Source: a bacterium (GTDB lineage: Bacteria > Vulcanimicrobiota > Vulcanimicrobiia > Vulcanimicrobiales > SCRA01). Taken from it: a DNA stretch of 55,334 bases. Below are positions 52,096-55,334 of the stretch, in pieces. The stretch spans positions 1 through 55,334 of the forward strand of contig SCRA01000024.1 in NCBI GenBank assembly GCA_004297985.1. The letters are read 5' to 3'. The notes below the pieces were generated by a model. That model worked only from the letters and a program-made list of their open reading frames with translations, made no database searches and was not told where the DNA came from. How positions within the stretch are numbered: the stretch's first letter is position 1; every line of letters starts with the position of its first letter. The position numbers were made by a program, and so were the translations under genes.

Positions 52096-52107
52096 TGTAG
52101 CACAGGG

Positions 52108-52866
52108 TCACATACCGCCGAAACGGCGCTGCCGGCTCTGGAACTCGACGATCGCCTGCGCGAACGTCTCTCGGGAGAAGGCCGGCCAGTAGGTCGGCGT
52201 GACCCAGAGCTCCGTGTAGGCCAATTGGTAGAGGAGAAAGTTGGAGAGGCGCATCTCGCCGCCCGGACGGATCAGCAGATCCGGGTCGGGAAACTGGGCG
52301 GTGGAGAGGTGGGAGCTGATGACGGCATCGTCGATGGCAGCCGGATCCAACACCCCTTCGAGCACATCGCGCGCCATGGCCCGCGCCGCGTTGGCTAGCT
52401 CCGAGCGGGCGCTGTAGTTGACGGCGAGATTGAGCACCACGTCGCCGTTGGCCGCGGTGGCCACGATCAAGTCGTCGAGCGCCTCGACGCACGCCGGAGG
52501 GAGCGCGCGGTAGTCGCCGATCACGTTGACGCGCACGCCGTTGCGCTGCAGCTCGGCGAGCTCGTGGCGCGCGAAGAAGACACAGAGCTCCATCAAGAAG
52601 GATATCTCTCGCGGATCGCGCTTCCAGTTCTCCGTCGAGAAGCCGTAAACGGTCAGCACCGAGATGCCCCAGTCCTTGCAGAAGCGCGTGGCCTCACGCA
52701 ATGCGGCGATCCCGCGGCGATGACCCTCCACTGCCGGAAGATGACGCTCGCGCGCCCAGCGCCGGTTGCCATCCATGATGATGGCCACGTGCACTGGCAT
52801 GTGCCGACGATCGATGGCCGCGAAAACGTCGCGCTCCGCCCGAGGCGTCCTGGAGAGCACGTTCAC
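52108..52866 (-). CDS. uppS: Isoprenyl (undecaprenyl) diphosphate synthase
   Basis: A cis-prenyltransferase making the C55 carrier lipid for cell-wall polymers. The 252-residue protein has VAIIMDGNRRWA (catalytic Asp), GHRRGIAALREATRFCKDWGISVLTVYGFSTENWKR, VNVIGD, LNLAVNYSARSE, PDLLIRPGGEMRLSNFLLYQLAYTELWV, all canonical. GTG 52866 overlaps the stop of the winged-helix regulator (GTGA); a second in-frame GTG at 52860 is also possible. The open frame upstream of this is another gene read in the wrong frame. Gene order regulator-uppS-LCP-deacetylase forms one unit. Confidence 0.95.
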   Translation of the reverse strand: MNVLSRTPRAERDVFAAIDRRHMPVHVAIIMDGNRRWARERHLPAVEGHRRGIAALREATRFCKDWGISVLTVYGFSTENWKRDPREISFLMELCVFFARHELAELQRNGVRVNVIGDYRALPPACVEALDDLIVATAANGDVVLNLAVNYSARSELANAARAMARDVLEGVLDPAAIDDAVISSHLSTAQFPDPDLLIRPGGEMRLSNFLLYQLAYTELWVTPTYWPAFSRETFAQAIVEFQSRQRRFGGM

Positions 52867-53270
52867 GTGGTCGCCAATCCTGGGACGGTCGAGCGCGTGC
52901 GGGCACCGCTCTCCTTGGCGGCACCGCGCTGCACGTCGCGCACGACCGCTTCGAGTACGTCGACGTATGCCAAGAAGCGCGCACGCCCAGTGCGCGTGAC
53001 GGTGCAGGTCGTGGTCGGCCTCCCGTTGTTGACGCGGCGCTCCAGCGAGACGATCTTCATCTCCGAGAGCGCCTGAAGGTGACGGCTGAGGTTGCCGTCG
53101 GTCAAGCCGCAGGCGCGCTGGAGATCGGAGAAGCTCATCCCCTCGGGGTGGGCAATGAGGCACGTGCAGACCGCTAGGCGCCCCCGCTCGTGGAAGATCC
53201 GTTCCAGGCCGCTGTAAGCGAAACGCCCTTCGCCTCCGCGCTCGAGGGCGTTCCGTTCCGGGCGGCTCAC
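52863..53270 (-). CDS. Winged-helix transcriptional regulator
   Basis: A 135-residue DNA-binding protein: RLAVCTCLIAHPEGMSFSDLQRACGLTDGNLSRHLQALSEMKIVSLERRVNNGRPTTTCTVTRTGRARFLAYVDVLEAVV is a complete winged helix like those annotated as ArsR/MarR-like 'winged helix DNA-binding' regulators (HTH_34 type), about residues 25-105. GTG 53270 overlaps the stop of the upstream membrane protein gene (GTGA), and its stop overlaps uppS. It is therefore translationally coupled to both. Regulator plus membrane protein pairs of this kind are common; the ligand is unknown. Confidence 0.82.
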   Translation of the reverse strand: MSRPERNALERGGEGRFAYSGLERIFHERGRLAVCTCLIAHPEGMSFSDLQRACGLTDGNLSRHLQALSEMKIVSLERRVNNGRPTTTCTVTRTGRARFLAYVDVLEAVVRDVQRGAAKESGARTRSTVPGLATT

Positions 53271-53878
53271 CGCGCGTGCTCCGCGGCGTGCTCGTGCGCG
53301 AGCAGCCAGCCGATCCACAGCATGCCAAGGCCAAAGCCGGAGGGCATCACCCACCACGAGAGCGCCAGCACATGGGCGGGGATCAGCAACAACGCGGCGC
53401 CCGCTACCATATAGGCAACGGCGACCGCCGACATGCCGCGCGGGATCATCCCTCGCGAGGCGAACAAGCCGGTGCCGTAGGCGGCGAACCATAGGCCCGG
53501 GAGCAGCGCCTCGCCGTGCACGTCCAGGAGCGCTAGCGTCAACATGGCGGAGAGGCTGATGGCCGGCAGGATCGTCGCCCCGACCGTGCGTGTCTGTCGA
53601 CGTTCGCGATCGTCGGCCATGCGCCAGTACCACACGGCCAACGCCCCGTAGTTGACGGTCAGGCCAATAGAGAGACAGCCAAACCAGATCGCCAGATAAC
53701 GGTGGATCTCCAGAGGCGTCGCCGGGTGAGGAACAAGCACCCACTGTGCGGCTCCAGCCGCCAAAGCAACCGCGCCGCTCAGCGCTGCGGCGACGCCGGA
53801 GTACCCGTGGAAGCGCTGGCAGCCGGCCAGGCGCTCGCGAACCTCCTCGAGATCCGAGAGCGCGCGTGCGATCTCCAT
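53267..53878 (-). CDS. Multi-pass membrane protein paired with the regulator
   Basis: A protein of about 203 residues with an N-terminal polar segment (EIARALSDLEEVRERLAGCQRFHGYSG) and roughly six hydrophobic helices, ending HEHAAEHAR. I do not recognise a named family; membrane proteins of this size are often found upstream of small winged-helix regulators. ATG 53878 is chosen because a good -10 element (TATAAA) ends nine bases upstream, which would make the message leaderless; ATG 53884 is too close to that element. It is first in the operon continuing with regulator, uppS, LCP and deacetylase. Confidence 0.7.
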   Translation of the reverse strand: MEIARALSDLEEVRERLAGCQRFHGYSGVAAALSGAVALAAGAAQWVLVPHPATPLEIHRYLAIWFGCLSIGLTVNYGALAVWYWRMADDRERRQTRTVGATILPAISLSAMLTLALLDVHGEALLPGLWFAAYGTGLFASRGMIPRGMSAVAVAYMVAGAALLLIPAHVLALSWWVMPSGFGLGMLWIGWLLAHEHAAEHAR

Positions 53879-53887
53879 ACCCATAAC

Positions 53888-53917
53888 TTTATACCGCAAA
53901 GTATCCTCGGGCCGCAA
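53888..53917 (-). promoter_or_regulatory. Candidate sigma70 promoter of the membrane protein-uppS operon
   Basis: Minus-strand TTGCGG (53917-53912), 18-bp spacer, TATAAA (53893-53888). The distance from -10 to ATG 53878 is nine bases, suggesting a very short or absent leader, as with the MocR promoter at 28.56 kb. Confidence 0.5.
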
Positions 53918-53959
53918 GAGTCTGGGAACCCGCGAGGTCGGGGCTGGCGGCCCTCGTCT

Positions 53960-54448
53960 CTAGCGGTAGTTGACGAACTGCAACGGGAGCTCGTAGTCGA
54001 GCCCCTTCACCACGGTGATGACCTTCTGCAGCTCGTCCTTATCCTTGCCGGAGACGCGGATCTGCTCGTCTTGGATCTGCGCGTTGACCTTGAGCTTGGC
54101 CGCCTTGATCTTCTCGATCAGCGGTTTGGCCTTCTCCTTGGGGATGCCTTGCTTGACGGTGATGACCTGGCGCAGCGTCCCGCCGCTGGCCGGCTCCGCT
54201 TTGCCGTAGTCGAACGCTTTGAGCGAGATGCCGCGCTTGACGGCCTTGCTCTGCACGATATCGATGACGTTCTTTAGCTTCAACTCATCGTCGGCGACGA
54301 TAGTGATCTGCGTGCCTTTGCGCTCGACCGAGCTCTTGGAGTGCTTGAAGTCGAAACGGCTGGCGATCTCCTTCTCGACCTGATTGATCGCGTTCTCGAG
54401 CTCCTGCTCGTCGATTTTCGAGACGATGTCAAACGAATACTCAGCCAT
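53960..54448 (-). CDS. YajQ-family nucleotide-binding protein
   Basis: A 162-residue YajQ-family protein, whose members bind nucleotides and in some species cyclic di-GMP. The sequence follows the family closely: MAEYSFDIVSKID at the N-terminus, the NAINQVEKEIASRFDFKHSKSS segment, LRQVITVKQGIPKEKAKPLIEKIKAAKLKVNAQIQDEQIRVSGKDKDELQKVI, ending LQFVNYR. It is a soluble cytoplasmic protein. The gene upstream is a RodZ-like protein 24 bp away in the same direction. Given the diguanylate cyclase at 16.4 kb, a c-di-GMP link is possible but not shown. Confidence 0.94.
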   Translation of the reverse strand: MAEYSFDIVSKIDEQELENAINQVEKEIASRFDFKHSKSSVERKGTQITIVADDELKLKNVIDIVQSKAVKRGISLKAFDYGKAEPASGGTLRQVITVKQGIPKEKAKPLIEKIKAAKLKVNAQIQDEQIRVSGKDKDELQKVITVVKGLDYELPLQFVNYR

Positions 54449-54472
54449 GATTCCTTACGTTGGATGTGACGC

Positions 54473-55264
54473 TCAGTTGGCGGTCGCGAAGATCCGGTCG
54501 ACCACATTGCCCGCGCCGCCGAGGGGCCCGAGATCGTGGCCGTTCTCGTTGACCTGGACCCCGCCGGCGTTGCCCACGCGCAGCGTAATCCTCGTGCCCT
54601 GGTACGAGCGCACGGTACCGGCCGGGAAGGTACCCTCGCTAACCTGTTTCGCGTCGACCACCACGCGCACCCACGACGGCGCCGTCCAGGTGAGCGTCAG
54701 CCGCACGGGACCGGAGACCGGTGGCACACTTGGTGAGGCGGCCGCTGAGGCGACGGCCGCTGCGGCGAGCGCGGCCTCTGCCGTAGGCCGCACGGCAGGC
54801 ACGCTGGGCGGACCAGGCGACTCCGGCGCGCTGGCCGCCGTTGGCGCAGCCAGCGGCGCTCCGCCACGGGGCGCTCCTGGCGTCTCCAGTTGCCAGAAGC
54901 TGTAGCCCACGATCGCGAGCAGCGCGACGGCGACGATTCCCGCAAGCCAAACCCAGATCGAGGGACCGGAGCGCTCGTGCCGCGCCGGCGCGGCATCGAG
55001 CGAGGCCGTGCCGGCGGGCGCGTGCGGCTGGATTCCCGTAAGATCGTTGAACTGGGCCACGGCACCCTCGGGATCGAGGCCGAGGAAGCGCGCGTACGTG
55101 CGCAGAAAGCCGCGGACGTAAACTGCGGCTCCGATCGAGGGCCAATCTTCTTCCTCGATGGCTTGCAAGTAGACCGACCGGATATGGATGCGCTCGGCGA
55201 CCTCCGAGAGCGTAACGCCTCGCGCCTCGCGGGCGGCGCGAAATTGCTCCCCGAGTGATAGCAA
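54473..55264 (-). CDS. RodZ-like membrane protein (HTH and DUF4115)
   Basis: A 263-residue bitopic protein: a cytoplasmic HTH (LSLGEQFRAAREARGVTLSEVAERIHIRSVYLQAIEEEDW..., about 1-75), a linker, one transmembrane helix (IWVWLAGIVAVALLAIVGYSFW), a long Ala/Pro/Ser-rich extracytoplasmic linker, and a C-terminal DUF4115-like beta domain (VRLTLTWTAPSWVRVVVDAKQV...). RodZ links MreB to the wall-synthesis machinery. The TTG at 55264 is chosen because AAAGGA precedes it and the family begins right at LSLGE; an ATG at 55333 on the window edge would add 23 residues that look unlike the family, and part of the gene could in principle lie outside. Confidence 0.85.
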   Translation of the reverse strand: MLSLGEQFRAAREARGVTLSEVAERIHIRSVYLQAIEEEDWPSIGAAVYVRGFLRTYARFLGLDPEGAVAQFNDLTGIQPHAPAGTASLDAAPARHERSGPSIWVWLAGIVAVALLAIVGYSFWQLETPGAPRGGAPLAAPTAASAPESPGPPSVPAVRPTAEAALAAAAVASAAASPSVPPVSGPVRLTLTWTAPSWVRVVVDAKQVSEGTFPAGTVRSYQGTRITLRVGNAGGVQVNENGHDLGPLGGAGNVVDRIFATAN

Positions 55265-55334
55265 CGGCGCGTGTCCTTTCCGAGCCCGAAAGTTGACGAC
55301 CGTTTTAGCGGCACAAAGCGAGAATCCTGTCATG

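Overview
This is a GC-rich bacterial chromosome segment with very dense gene packing, many 1-4 bp start/stop overlaps and frequent GTG starts. It carries no insertion sequence, prophage or CRISPR array. Housekeeping genes (rpoD, dnaG, secA, prfB, glyS, uppS, hpf, rlmN, ppdK) show it is core chromosome. The alpha2-type glycyl-tRNA synthetase, a Gram-positive-type LexA-like box, an LCP protein, a RodZ-like protein and the mix of amino-acid catabolism genes suggest a deep-branching non-proteobacterial lineage. Eremiobacterota or a similar soil phylum is my guess, not something the sequence proves. Selenocysteine decoding is implied by selD.

Layout. 0-4 kb: phosphate uptake pstSCAB on the minus strand, then a tRNA-Leu(GAG) with its own promoter and terminator. 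4.2-13.3 kb, minus strand: lrp-kdd-kamA-response regulator-small membrane protein-kamB-kamC-kce-dppB-dppC, a lysine-fermentation-type catabolic locus with peptide permeases. The B12-dependent mutase (kamDE) and kal are absent from the window although the mutase reactivase (kamBC) is present. 13.4-18.2 kb, divergent: a large membrane histidine kinase, a receiver-GGDEF protein and proline dehydrogenase in one tight operon. 18.5-21.4 kb: a KGG-repeat stress protein, a secreted protein of unknown function and rfbB-rfbA.

21.4-29.8 kb: VanZ-like/rpoD/dnaG on the minus strand. A 467 bp dnaG/HD-hydrolase spacer holds a LexA-like box and two inverted copies of a ~133 bp structured repeat. Next come an HD hydrolase, a Sco protein, and a MocR regulator divergent from an MFS transporter. 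30-39.6 kb: ppdK, glyS, rlmN, a methyltransferase, family-4 UDG, ybjQ-like, a glycosyltransferase, and prfB with a +1 programmed frameshift.

39.7-44.8 kb, plus strand: a PhnD/PhnC/PhnE-like ABC transporter (fused double permease) translationally coupled to a selenocysteine-containing selD, followed by a RecB/Cas4-like PD-(D/E)XK nuclease. I read this as a selenium uptake and activation operon. 45-55.3 kb: an orphan Leu/Ile/Val-type binding protein, secA, hpf, a polysaccharide deacetylase, an LCP protein, uppS, a winged-helix regulator paired with a membrane protein, a YajQ-family protein and a RodZ-like protein at the window edge.
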